A DNA stretch of 64,000 nt from Saccharicrinis sp963677345 (GTDB lineage Bacteria > Bacteroidota > Bacteroidia > Bacteroidales > Marinilabiliaceae), in the NCBI GenBank assembly GCA_963677345.2, contig CAXXLC010000028.1, forward strand, positions 1 through 64,000, read 5' to 3'. The stretch's first letter is position 1. Each line of letters begins with the position of its first letter. The position numbers were made by a program, and so were the translations under genes. The notes beneath the pieces are model-generated. The model had not been told where the DNA came from. It saw only the letters and a list, made by a program, of their open reading frames with translations, and did not search any database. Below, piece after piece: positions 1 to 7,872 of the stretch.

Positions 1-192
1 AAAAAGAACCGGGTTAAACATCGATCGGCCGATATTGTATGAACTAAAGTAGGATATGAAGGCCATTAAAAAAATAACAGTAATTTTACTGTAACTTTTT
101 TTCATTGTAATGTACTGAATATATGCATATTGTATTTTTACGCTTTCACAAAAATTGTTGAATTTGCGCTCAAAAAGGGCAATTATTCAATT

Positions 193-246
193 TTTTGCCG
201 TTTTTGAGGAAAATTATTCGGAATTTTGCCGTTTTTAAGGAAAATT
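193..246. repeat. Two-copy direct repeat, period 31 bp
   Basis: The word TTTTGCCGTTTTTGAGGAAA recurs 31 bases later with one difference (AAGG for GAGG). Both copies are followed by AATT. It is short, AT-rich and has no evident function; it may be the residue of a local duplication. Confidence 0.7.
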
Positions 247-287
247 GTGCACGTTTTGGCCATTTTAGCACTTTTTTGTGCACGGCA

Positions 288-401
288 TCGCAAACTGATC
301 GCAAATCAAGGCCATTTTATCGCAAATTTATCGCAACGGCATCGCAAAGGGGACTAGACAGCTACGCAAAGGCTTCGCAAATGGTCGCAACCGCAACGCA
401 A
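288..401. repeat. Dense cluster of CGCAA words
   Basis: About ten CGCAA words fall within 114 bases, most of them as TCGCAA (288, 299, 320, 331, 342, 375, 385) and the rest as ACGCAA or CCGCAA. The longer word CGGCATCGCAAA occurs twice. The inverse form TTTGCGATG follows at about 428. Spacing is irregular (10 to 33 bases), unlike a CRISPR array or simple tandem repeat. It could be a protein-binding cluster or degenerate repeat debris. Confidence 0.55.
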
Positions 402-1612
402 CCTGTACACAACGGTATCACTATAAATTTGCGATGATTGCACGATAAAGTGATGATGAGCGAGCAGAAAACAAGAAACTTGTTTAGTAGATGGGTTATA
501 GCAGGGTTATAAATGAATAGTCCAGGATTCAATTGCTCTTTACTTTTAACTTTTCTGTTATAAATTCTAATTCTTTTTTATTTTATGTTTCTAAAATGTG
601 CTAAAGAGTTATTCTGTTATTATCAACCATAATAATTCGTTGCTATTCACATTCAAAATAATTCGTGATAATTAGTGTTAATTAGATGACAGTAAAATCA
701 TTGCGCAGCAATAAATAATCTGATGACTATTGGTAAGTTGTTAAATCGTTGAGTTGTTAATTTGATGAGTTGATTAGGGATTAAAGATTAGCTCGCAGAG
801 TAAACAAAATTTCAGAATGAAAACTAAAATCCGTAAGGATTTGTCTTTGCGACTTAGCTTTAAGGAGTTTGAATCTTTATTTTAAAATTATTTCCGGTTT
901 TGCGGGCTTTGCGAGAAAAACAGTCGTTGAAAGTCAAAAGTCCCGGTTTTCTGCTGCATATATCCTTACGGCAGGGTGCTATTACTGGCTCTTAGCTCTT
1001 AGTTTTTAGGCCACAGTATTTCAGGTTGCAACATTTTCGAAGCAAATAGTAATTTGTGATAATTAACAATGTAATTTAATATTATATGGTATTGTTGAAC
1101 TCCGATAACTTCATTACGCTTATTTCGAAAACAGTCATTTACAATAGTAAACTCCCTGATTTTCAATATTGCGCAAGCCTTGTTCCTGAACTTTCTGAAC
1201 AAGACTCCCAAAAACTTTGACATTATAGAATAGCAAAAAATATAATTACAGCTTTAATTCCGATACTTTTTTTCCAATAAGCCGAACGAGAAAACGATTT
1301 CTTGTTTAGTGTAAATAGAATAGGTTTCATTATAGGGTTAAATGTTAATTAATCAAACAAATATATAAAAATGATTCTATAATTAAATTCTCTCGACTAA
1401 ATAATTCGACAATCGAACTCAAATGTTATAAAGTTTGTTTTACTACCTATCTTTTTAATAATCAATTAACTGTATTGTTTGAAATACTAACTAATTTGTT
1501 CGAATATTGAATTTATTGCTGTAGGTGTTAAAAATAGGTTAATGTATAGGTTTTTAAAAATAATTTGTTCGTACGTTGCAGCCCGTTTTTGAAAATTAAA
1601 AAAAAAATAGGA

Positions 1613-2836
1613 ATGCATAAAATTGTTATTGTGTTTGGGTTACTTTTGTTGTGTTTTGATTCACAGGCAGAAGGTTACCAGGTAAACGCTCAAAGTCATA
1701 AAAATATTGCAATGGGGCATACAGGAACCGGATTAAGCTTAGGTGCTTCTTCTGTTCATTTTAACCCTGGAGCATTAGGATTATTGGAAAATAAATATGA
1801 TTTCTCTTTAGGGGGAGTATTGGTTTTTTCAGAAGTTACTTTTTCTAAACAAAATTCAAATTATCAAACAAATACAGATAGTCCTGTAGGTACTCCTTTT
1901 TATTTTTATGGAGCTACCAGATTAAGTGAAAGGTTTGTTGCCAGTATTGGTGTTACAACACCCTATGGTAATTCATTGGCATGGGATAAAAATTGGGATG
2001 GAAGATATTTAATTCAGGATATTTCATTGCAAGCTATTGTTGCTCAGCCTACTTTATCGTATAGGATTAATGATAAATTAGGTTTTGGTGTAGGTGTTAT
2101 GGTTGTATATGGAGCTGTAGACTTAAACAGAGCATTACCTGTGCAAGATGAAAATGGTGAATCAGGTGTGAATTTAAAAGGTTCTACAACTTCCGTCGGA
2201 TTTAACACTGGCGTTTATTTCAAAGCCAATGATGCATTATCTTTTGGACTGGATTATCGTTCTGAAGTTACTATGGAGTTGAAGGATGCTGATGCAACAT
2301 TCAATGTACCAACAGCATTGTCTACTAGCTTTCCTGCAGGTAATACCTTTGATGCAGAGTTACCTTTACCTGCTAATTTAACTTTTGGAGCAGGTTTTAA
2401 ACTAAATGATAAATTAACTCTCGCTTGTGATCTGCAATACGTTTTTTGGAGTGCTTACGACGAATTAGTTTTTGATTTTAAAAATAATACTGATCAGCTG
2501 ACAGATTCGTATAATCCAAGAGAGTATAACAATACTTTGATATACAGAATAGGTGCAGAGTATTTTTTATGTGATAAGCTAATAATTAGAGCTGGAGCTT
2601 ATTACGACGAAACACCTGTTTCTGACGAATATTTGAACCCGGAAACTCCAGGAATGAATAAAGTAGGTCTTTCTTTTGGAGGAACTTTTCAAATAAATGA
2701 AAAACTTAGTATTGATGCTTCGTTGTTATATATTAAAGGTATGGAAAGAGAAGCTGGCTATTCTCCTTCTAATTTTTATGGAACTTATAACAGCAAAGCG
2801 ATTTTACCGGGAATTGGATTTTCGTATTCATTTTAA
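1613..2836 (+). CDS. FadL/OmpP1-type outer-membrane transport protein
   Basis: A 407-residue protein of the OmpP1/FadL/TodX family, which forms 14-stranded barrels importing long-chain fatty acids or other hydrophobic molecules. The start at 1613 (MHKIVIVFG) gives a clean signal peptide ending near SQAEG; the upstream TTG in frame would add 16 charged residues before it. After the signal comes the family's N-terminal hatch region with GHTGTGLSLGASSVHFNPG, where FadL proteins have an NPA-type motif. The rest alternates barrel strands and ends in an aromatic residue (FSYSF), as outer-membrane barrels do. The next gene, an esterase lipoprotein, starts 22 bases downstream and is probably cotranscribed. 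Substrate cannot be read from the sequence. Confidence 0.88.
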   Translation: MHKIVIVFGLLLLCFDSQAEGYQVNAQSHKNIAMGHTGTGLSLGASSVHFNPGALGLLENKYDFSLGGVLVFSEVTFSKQNSNYQTNTDSPVGTPFYFYGATRLSERFVASIGVTTPYGNSLAWDKNWDGRYLIQDISLQAIVAQPTLSYRINDKLGFGVGVMVVYGAVDLNRALPVQDENGESGVNLKGSTTSVGFNTGVYFKANDALSFGLDYRSEVTMELKDADATFNVPTALSTSFPAGNTFDAELPLPANLTFGAGFKLNDKLTLACDLQYVFWSAYDELVFDFKNNTDQLTDSYNPREYNNTLIYRIGAEYFLCDKLIIRAGAYYDETPVSDEYLNPETPGMNKVGLSFGGTFQINEKLSIDASLLYIKGMEREAGYSPSNFYGTYNSKAILPGIGFSYSF

Positions 2837-2858
2837 TCGATTTTGATAATAAAAAATT

Positions 2859-4091
2859 ATGTCTAAAATAAAATATTTAGCACTTGTTTTAAGTATTGGA
2901 TTATTTACGCAGTGCGAATTAGAGTATGATGATTATAAAGCTTCGGATGCAGAGGTTAATTTTTCAAATTTTATAGCTGTAGGAGATTCTTATACAGCAG
3001 GATATACTGATGGAGCTTTAGGTAGATCAGGACAAGAAAATGGTTTTAGCTATATTTTGGCAAAACAGTTGGAATATGTTGGTAGTGAAGGGTTTGTTCA
3101 GCCTTTGGTTCAGTCAGATGGTAGTATCGGTAGTGCAGGTAATGGTTATTATCAACTTAAAGTTGCTGCTAATTCTTTAAGTCCAGCAGCTGGTGTTGGT
3201 GACCAAACAATCTTCTCTGAACGTGTTTTCGATGCAAGTAATCCTATACAAAACTTAGGTGTTCCCGGGGCTAAATCCTTTCACCTTTTAGCTACAGCAG
3301 TCAGTTCAGATCCTTTAATATACTATTCGCAGGCAAACCCTTTCTTTGGTCGTTTTGCAAGTAGTACTGAAACAAGTGTTATAGCAGATGCGGTAGCACA
3401 AAATCCTTCTTTTATCTCATTATGGATAGGAAATAATGATATTTTAACTTACGCATTGGCAGGAGGTGAAAGTGATGAAGTTACTCCGTCGGATTCATAT
3501 TATCAATATATGTCAGTTATTGCTGCTAACTTATTTGGTAATGGTGCTAAAGGAGCAATTGCTAATATACCTGATATTGAAACAATACCATATTTTAACT
3601 ATATTCTATCAAGTGGTTTTCTGCCTTTGGTTATTGAGGATGATAAAGTAGCCGGGGGTATGCGTCAACTTGTTGAAGGTGAAAAGATTTTGTTACCTGC
3701 CAGTACCTTATTACAATCTGGCTATGGTCAATCTGCCGAATTGCCGCTTCCTGATGAGTATGTGTTGGATTTGGATGAAATTGTTTCAATTAAAACAGCT
3801 ACTGTTGCTTATAACAACACTATTGAATCAATAGCAACTCAATATGGATTGGCTTTAGTGGATCTAAACTCGCTTATGGACAAAGCCAATAGTACAGGTT
3901 GCATTGTTGATGGAAATGTTTATACTTCGGACTTTGTTTCGGGAGGGGTTTTTTCTTTAGATGGTATCCATGCTACCGGAAGAGGTTCTGCAATTATTGC
4001 TAATGAATTTATTAAAAGCATTAATTCAACATATGGCTGTAGTATTCCATATGCAACAGTTAATGATTATAGTGCCGTGATATATCCGTAA
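2859..4091 (+). CDS. SGNH/GDSL-family esterase lipoprotein
   Basis: A 410-residue lipoprotein with a lipobox ending at Cys19 (GLFTQC). SGNH hydrolase blocks are visible: GDSYTAG near residue 42 with the nucleophile Ser, GNNDIL near residue 193 with the oxyanion Asn, and DGIHATGRG near residue 371 with the catalytic Asp and His. The family cleaves esters of lipids or acylated sugars. An insertion between the blocks makes it longer than the roughly 200-residue minimal fold. Its place 22 bases after a FadL-like channel suggests that it releases fatty acids from lipids at the cell surface or periplasm for uptake; that partnership is inference. A terminator hairpin follows at 4117. Confidence 0.85.
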   Translation: MSKIKYLALVLSIGLFTQCELEYDDYKASDAEVNFSNFIAVGDSYTAGYTDGALGRSGQENGFSYILAKQLEYVGSEGFVQPLVQSDGSIGSAGNGYYQLKVAANSLSPAAGVGDQTIFSERVFDASNPIQNLGVPGAKSFHLLATAVSSDPLIYYSQANPFFGRFASSTETSVIADAVAQNPSFISLWIGNNDILTYALAGGESDEVTPSDSYYQYMSVIAANLFGNGAKGAIANIPDIETIPYFNYILSSGFLPLVIEDDKVAGGMRQLVEGEKILLPASTLLQSGYGQSAELPLPDEYVLDLDEIVSIKTATVAYNNTIESIATQYGLALVDLNSLMDKANSTGCIVDGNVYTSDFVSGGVFSLDGIHATGRGSAIIANEFIKSINSTYGCSIPYATVNDYSAVIYP

Positions 4092-4116
4092 TTAATGAAA
4101 TAATATATAAATTTTT

Positions 4117-4152
4117 AAAGCAGGTCTAAATATTTTAGATCTGCTTTTTTTG
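4117..4152 (+). terminator. Rho-independent terminator after the esterase gene
   Basis: AAAGCAGGTCTAAA pairs with TTTAGATCTGCTTT (one G-T pair) around a short AT loop, followed by a run of T. It ends the FadL/esterase transcript. Confidence 0.85.
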
Positions 4153-4153
4153 T

Positions 4154-4188
4154 ATAAAAAAAGCTACTCCAGTTAAGGAGCAGCTTTC
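4154..4188 (-). terminator. Rho-independent terminator of the M13 peptidase gene
   Basis: On the minus strand AAAGCTGCTCCTT and GGAGTAGCTTT form a hairpin followed by TTTTTT. It lies 25 bases beyond the stop codon of the peptidase and back to back with the plus-strand terminator. Confidence 0.8.
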
Positions 4189-4212
4189 ATTGTGTTTTCA
4201 ATTATGATTCAA

Positions 4213-6255
4213 TTACCAAATAATAGCTCTGTCTTCTGGTTTGATATACATTTCTGCATTTTCATCAATACCAAAAGCATCATAGAACTCTTGAATATTT
4301 GGAAGAGGACCATTAACTCTAAACTTTCCTAAAGAGTGTGGGTCTGTTTTTGTTCTTCTTATAATTTCTTTATCTCTGATGTTTTGTGCCCAAATGTTAG
4401 CGTAAGCCAAATAGAATCTTTGCTTGTCGCTTAATCCTCCTATTTCAGGAAGCTCATCCTGACCTTGTATAGCATTTAAATATGCAGTATAAGAGATGTT
4501 TAATCCTCCTAAATCTGCAATGTTTTCTCCTAAAGTAAATTCTCCATTTGCTTTTAATGTATCAAGAACTGTAAAGTTATTGAATTCATCTGCCAATACT
4601 TTAGTGCGAGCATTAAATTTTTCTGTGTCTTCCTCTGTCCACCAGGTGTTTAGGTTTCCATTCTTATCGTATTTAGCACCTTGGTCATCAAATCCATGTG
4701 TCATTTCGTGGCCTATAACAACACCTATAGCTCCATAGTTTACAGCATCGTCACCATCCAGGTAAAAGAACGGGGGTTGAAGAATTGCAGCAGGGAAAAC
4801 AATCTCATTTACAGACGGATTGTAGTAGGCGTTTACCGTTTGGGGACTCATATGCCATTCTTCTTTATCAACTGGCTTTCCAATTTTTTCAATGTTAAAA
4901 TTGAAATCAAATTGGTTTGAAGCTAAAACATTTTTTACATAAGAATCAGGTGTAACTTCTAAATTACTATAATCTCTCCATTTATCTGGATAACCAATTT
5001 TAACAGTAATTGCAGCAAGTTTTTCTTCTGCAGCAGCTTTTGTTTTATCACTCATCCATTCTAAATTCTCAATTCTTTGTTTAAAACCTAGTCTCAGGTT
5101 CTCAACCAGCTTTACCATTCTTTCTTTGGCTCTGGCCGGAAAATATTTCTCAACAAATAACTGACCAATAGCCTCGCCTAAAGCACTGTTTGTTGTTCCT
5201 TGCACTCTTTTCCATCTAGGTTGCATTGACTCAGTGCCTTGAATGGTCTTTCCGTATAATTCAAAGTTTGCATTTACAAAGGCTGAACCTAAATAAGCAC
5301 TCATATCACGAATTACATATACTTCAAGATATTTTTTTATTACATTAATATCTTGACTTGCAAGAATGTTGCCTAATTCTTTAAAATAAGGAACCTGGCT
5401 AATGTTAATTTCAGCAGGAATGTCGATAGGTAAAGCTTCAAAATATTTATTCCAGTTAAATCCTTTATATGTGCCTGATAACTCAGATCCTTTAATTTTG
5501 TTATAAGTTAAATAAGGATCTCTGTTTTGCAATCTTGTATAAAATGTTTCGGCCATTAAATATTCAAGATCATAAATCTTGTTGGCATAATCAGAGGCAG
5601 TAGCTTCGTCGTCACCTGCATAGGATAATATCTTGTTTAAATAGGCCCGATAAGCTTCCTGAACTTTTACAGACTCTTCATCTTTTTGTAAATAATAGTC
5701 TCTGTCGGGTAATCCAATACCGGTATGTCCCATATGGGCAATAGTCATTGTGCTGTTTTTGTCATCAGCACCACCATAAATATAAAAGAAAGGGTAAAGT
5801 TGATATGTGTGCAGATACCCTATTGTATATGCTAAATCATCGGTGTTTTTAATCTCATTAATTTTATCCAAAATAGGATTTAGGTTAGTTAAGCCTTCCT
5901 TTTCAACTGCTAAACTGTCCATTCCTGAGTTGTAAAAATCCCCAATTTTTTTTGCTATACTGTTGGGTGTACTGTTTTTTTGAGCTTCGTCGAAAATGAT
6001 TTTTAATTTTTCTTTGTTGCTTTCTGATAGCTCATCGAAAGAACCATACCTGCTTTTATCATCAGGTAGCGGATTGTTCTTCATCCAGGTTGTATTTGCA
6101 TAAGCATAAAAATTATCACCTGGCTTAACTTCTGTATTTAGTTGTTTTACAGAGAGATCTGGAATTTGTTTGGTATTCTCTACTGGAGCAGGGGAACATG
6201 CCACCAAAAACACCAATGCACTTCCAATTGCATTTTTTAGATTTAAGTGTTTCAT
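4213..6255 (-). CDS. M13-family metallopeptidase lipoprotein (PepO/neprilysin type)
   Basis: A 680-residue zinc endopeptidase of family M13, close to the usual length of about 680. The N-terminus is a lipoprotein signal (ALVFLVAC at the lipobox), so it is probably anchored in the periplasm or on the outer membrane. The catalytic site reads VVIGHEMTHGFDDQG (HExxH zinc ligands) with the third ligand in GENIADLGG; the NAYYNP substrate-binding motif lies upstream. The C-terminus ends in IIW, which fits the family's conserved terminal tryptophan. M13 enzymes cut short peptides. It is divergent from the dehydrogenase operon and appears monocistronic. The physiological substrate is unknown. Confidence 0.93.
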   Translation of the reverse strand: MKHLNLKNAIGSALVFLVACSPAPVENTKQIPDLSVKQLNTEVKPGDNFYAYANTTWMKNNPLPDDKSRYGSFDELSESNKEKLKIIFDEAQKNSTPNSIAKKIGDFYNSGMDSLAVEKEGLTNLNPILDKINEIKNTDDLAYTIGYLHTYQLYPFFYIYGGADDKNSTMTIAHMGHTGIGLPDRDYYLQKDEESVKVQEAYRAYLNKILSYAGDDEATASDYANKIYDLEYLMAETFYTRLQNRDPYLTYNKIKGSELSGTYKGFNWNKYFEALPIDIPAEINISQVPYFKELGNILASQDINVIKKYLEVYVIRDMSAYLGSAFVNANFELYGKTIQGTESMQPRWKRVQGTTNSALGEAIGQLFVEKYFPARAKERMVKLVENLRLGFKQRIENLEWMSDKTKAAAEEKLAAITVKIGYPDKWRDYSNLEVTPDSYVKNVLASNQFDFNFNIEKIGKPVDKEEWHMSPQTVNAYYNPSVNEIVFPAAILQPPFFYLDGDDAVNYGAIGVVIGHEMTHGFDDQGAKYDKNGNLNTWWTEEDTEKFNARTKVLADEFNNFTVLDTLKANGEFTLGENIADLGGLNISYTAYLNAIQGQDELPEIGGLSDKQRFYLAYANIWAQNIRDKEIIRRTKTDPHSLGKFRVNGPLPNIQEFYDAFGIDENAEMYIKPEDRAIIW

Positions 6256-6516
6256 TAATATTGATTGTTAATTTATAATTTTTGACTAAGATAATAGATA
6301 AGTTTAAGCAAAACTAAATTTTTATTTAGAACCATTTTTAATGATTGTTGTTTAATTAACGAAACTCACATTGAGATTATATTTTTTAGAGGTTTTATAG
6401 AAATTTACATATGGGGTATGTCTTAATTTCTAGCGGCTTATAAAAATATCAAAAGAGAAGTATTAAAAATTAATTAGTAATTGCTATAAATATAATTAGC
6501 GGTAATCATTACAAAT

Positions 6517-7839
6517 ATGTCAACATTTGAAATCCTTATGCCTAAAATGGGCGAAAGCGTTGAAGAAGCAACAATTACAAAATGGTTTGTATCTGTAGGA
6601 GACAAGATTGAAGAAGATGATGTTTTACTTGAAATTGCAACTGATAAGGTAGATTCAGAAATCCCTTCTCCTGTTGCAGGAACAGTAAAAGAGATTTTGT
6701 ACGAAACAGATGCTTTAGTAGCTGTTGGTAAACCTGTTGCTATTATTGCACTTGAAGGAGAGGAGGGAGATGATGAAGCTCCTGTTGCTTCTGGTGAAAC
6801 AAAAATTGAAGAATCAGTAACTAAAGTAATTGCGGAAAATTCTTCTCAAACAGAATCTGATTATTCAAAATCTGATCGTTTTTACTCTCCTTTGGTAAAA
6901 AGTATTGCTAAAGAAGAAGGCGTAAGTCTTACAGAACTTGATTCAATTAAAGGATCAGGTAAAGATAACAGAGTAACAAAAGAAGATATCTTAAGTTATC
7001 TGAAAAATAAAGGTCAATCAGGAGCTCCTGCAGCAAAAGCTGCTGAACCTGTAAAAGCAGAACAACCTAAAGCCGCACCAGCTGCAGCACCTGTTCCAAC
7101 TCCACAAAAACCGCCAGTTTCAATTGGTGCAGAAGATGACATTGTAGAAATGGACAGAATGAGAAAGCTTATTGCTGATCATATGGTAATGTCTAAACAT
7201 GTTTCTCCTCACGTAACTGCAGTTGTCGAAGTTGATATGACTAACATTGTTTTATGGAGAAATAAAAACAAAGTTGAGTTTGAGAAGAAATATGGAGAAA
7301 AAATCACATTTACACCTATATTCTTCGAAGCTGTAGCTAAAGCATTACGTGATTTCCCTGGAATCAATGCTTCTGTAGATGGAGATAAAATCATTTACCG
7401 TAAAAATGTGAATATTGGTATGGCAGTTGCATTACCTAGTGGAAACCTGATTGTTCCTGTTATTAAACAAGCAGATCACAAAAACCTGCCAGGGCTTGCT
7501 GCAGATGTAAACCGATTAGCAGGATTGGCTCGTAATAATAAATTGTCACCGGATGATATTCAAGGTGGAACATTTACAATTACAAACTTTGGTTCATTCA
7601 AAAATATTATTGGTACACCAATTATCAATCAACCTCAGGTAGCTATTCTGGCAACTGGTTCAATTGAAAAGAAACCGGCAGTTATTGAAACTCCAACTGG
7701 AGATGTTATCGGTATTCGTCAGAAAATGTTCTTATCTATTTCTTATGACCACAGAATTGTTGATGGTGCTTTAGGTGGAAATTTTGTAAGACGAGTAGGG
7801 GATTACCTTGAAGCTTTTGACATCAACAGACCTATTTAA
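6517..7839 (+). CDS. 2-oxoacid dehydrogenase E2 (probable branched-chain acyltransferase)
   Basis: A 440-residue dihydrolipoyl acyltransferase. An N-terminal lipoyl domain (residues 1-77) carries the lipoylated lysine Lys44 in TDKVDSE. A linker leads to the E3/E1-binding domain (about 115-155, SPLVKSIAKEEG). After an Ala/Pro-rich linker comes the catalytic domain with SYDHRIVDG (His412). It transfers the acyl group made by E1 to CoA. The next gene, 33 bases on, is the fused E1, so this is one operon; E3 is not present and must be encoded elsewhere. Branched-chain substrates are inferred from similarity to Bacteroidota BCKDH E2 and from leucine-degradation genes in the same window; pyruvate or another oxoacid is not excluded. 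Confidence 0.85.
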   Translation: MSTFEILMPKMGESVEEATITKWFVSVGDKIEEDDVLLEIATDKVDSEIPSPVAGTVKEILYETDALVAVGKPVAIIALEGEEGDDEAPVASGETKIEESVTKVIAENSSQTESDYSKSDRFYSPLVKSIAKEEGVSLTELDSIKGSGKDNRVTKEDILSYLKNKGQSGAPAAKAAEPVKAEQPKAAPAAAPVPTPQKPPVSIGAEDDIVEMDRMRKLIADHMVMSKHVSPHVTAVVEVDMTNIVLWRNKNKVEFEKKYGEKITFTPIFFEAVAKALRDFPGINASVDGDKIIYRKNVNIGMAVALPSGNLIVPVIKQADHKNLPGLAADVNRLAGLARNNKLSPDDIQGGTFTITNFGSFKNIIGTPIINQPQVAILATGSIEKKPAVIETPTGDVIGIRQKMFLSISYDHRIVDGALGGNFVRRVGDYLEAFDINRPI

Positions 7840-7872
7840 TATCAAGCATTATCGAAAATAAATATAGTAGTT

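Larger units (their letters stand above)
1..1612. other. Non-coding left flank, no supported gene
   Basis: I see no convincing gene here. The two longest open frames (195-437 plus, 999-1223 minus) lack recognisable domains, have low-complexity or implausible composition and no clear ribosome site. The stretch holds a 31-bp-period direct repeat near 193-246 and a dense CGCAA cluster at 288-401, listed separately. From about 520 to 1600 it is AT-rich sequence with fragments of short repeated words, and it ends in the promoter region of the FadL-like gene. Confidence 0.6.

Noticed and set aside
288..401. CRISPR array in the CGCAA cluster
   Set aside because: Repeats are only 5-6 bases, spacing varies from about 10 to 33 bases, and no cas genes are present.
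195..437. Possible 80-residue gene
   Set aside because: It is read through the direct repeat and CGCAA cluster, and its composition follows the repeats rather than protein constraints.
999..1223. Possible 74-residue minus-strand gene
   Set aside because: No domain, no ribosome site, no promoter match and no neighbour context. A decayed gene fragment cannot be excluded.
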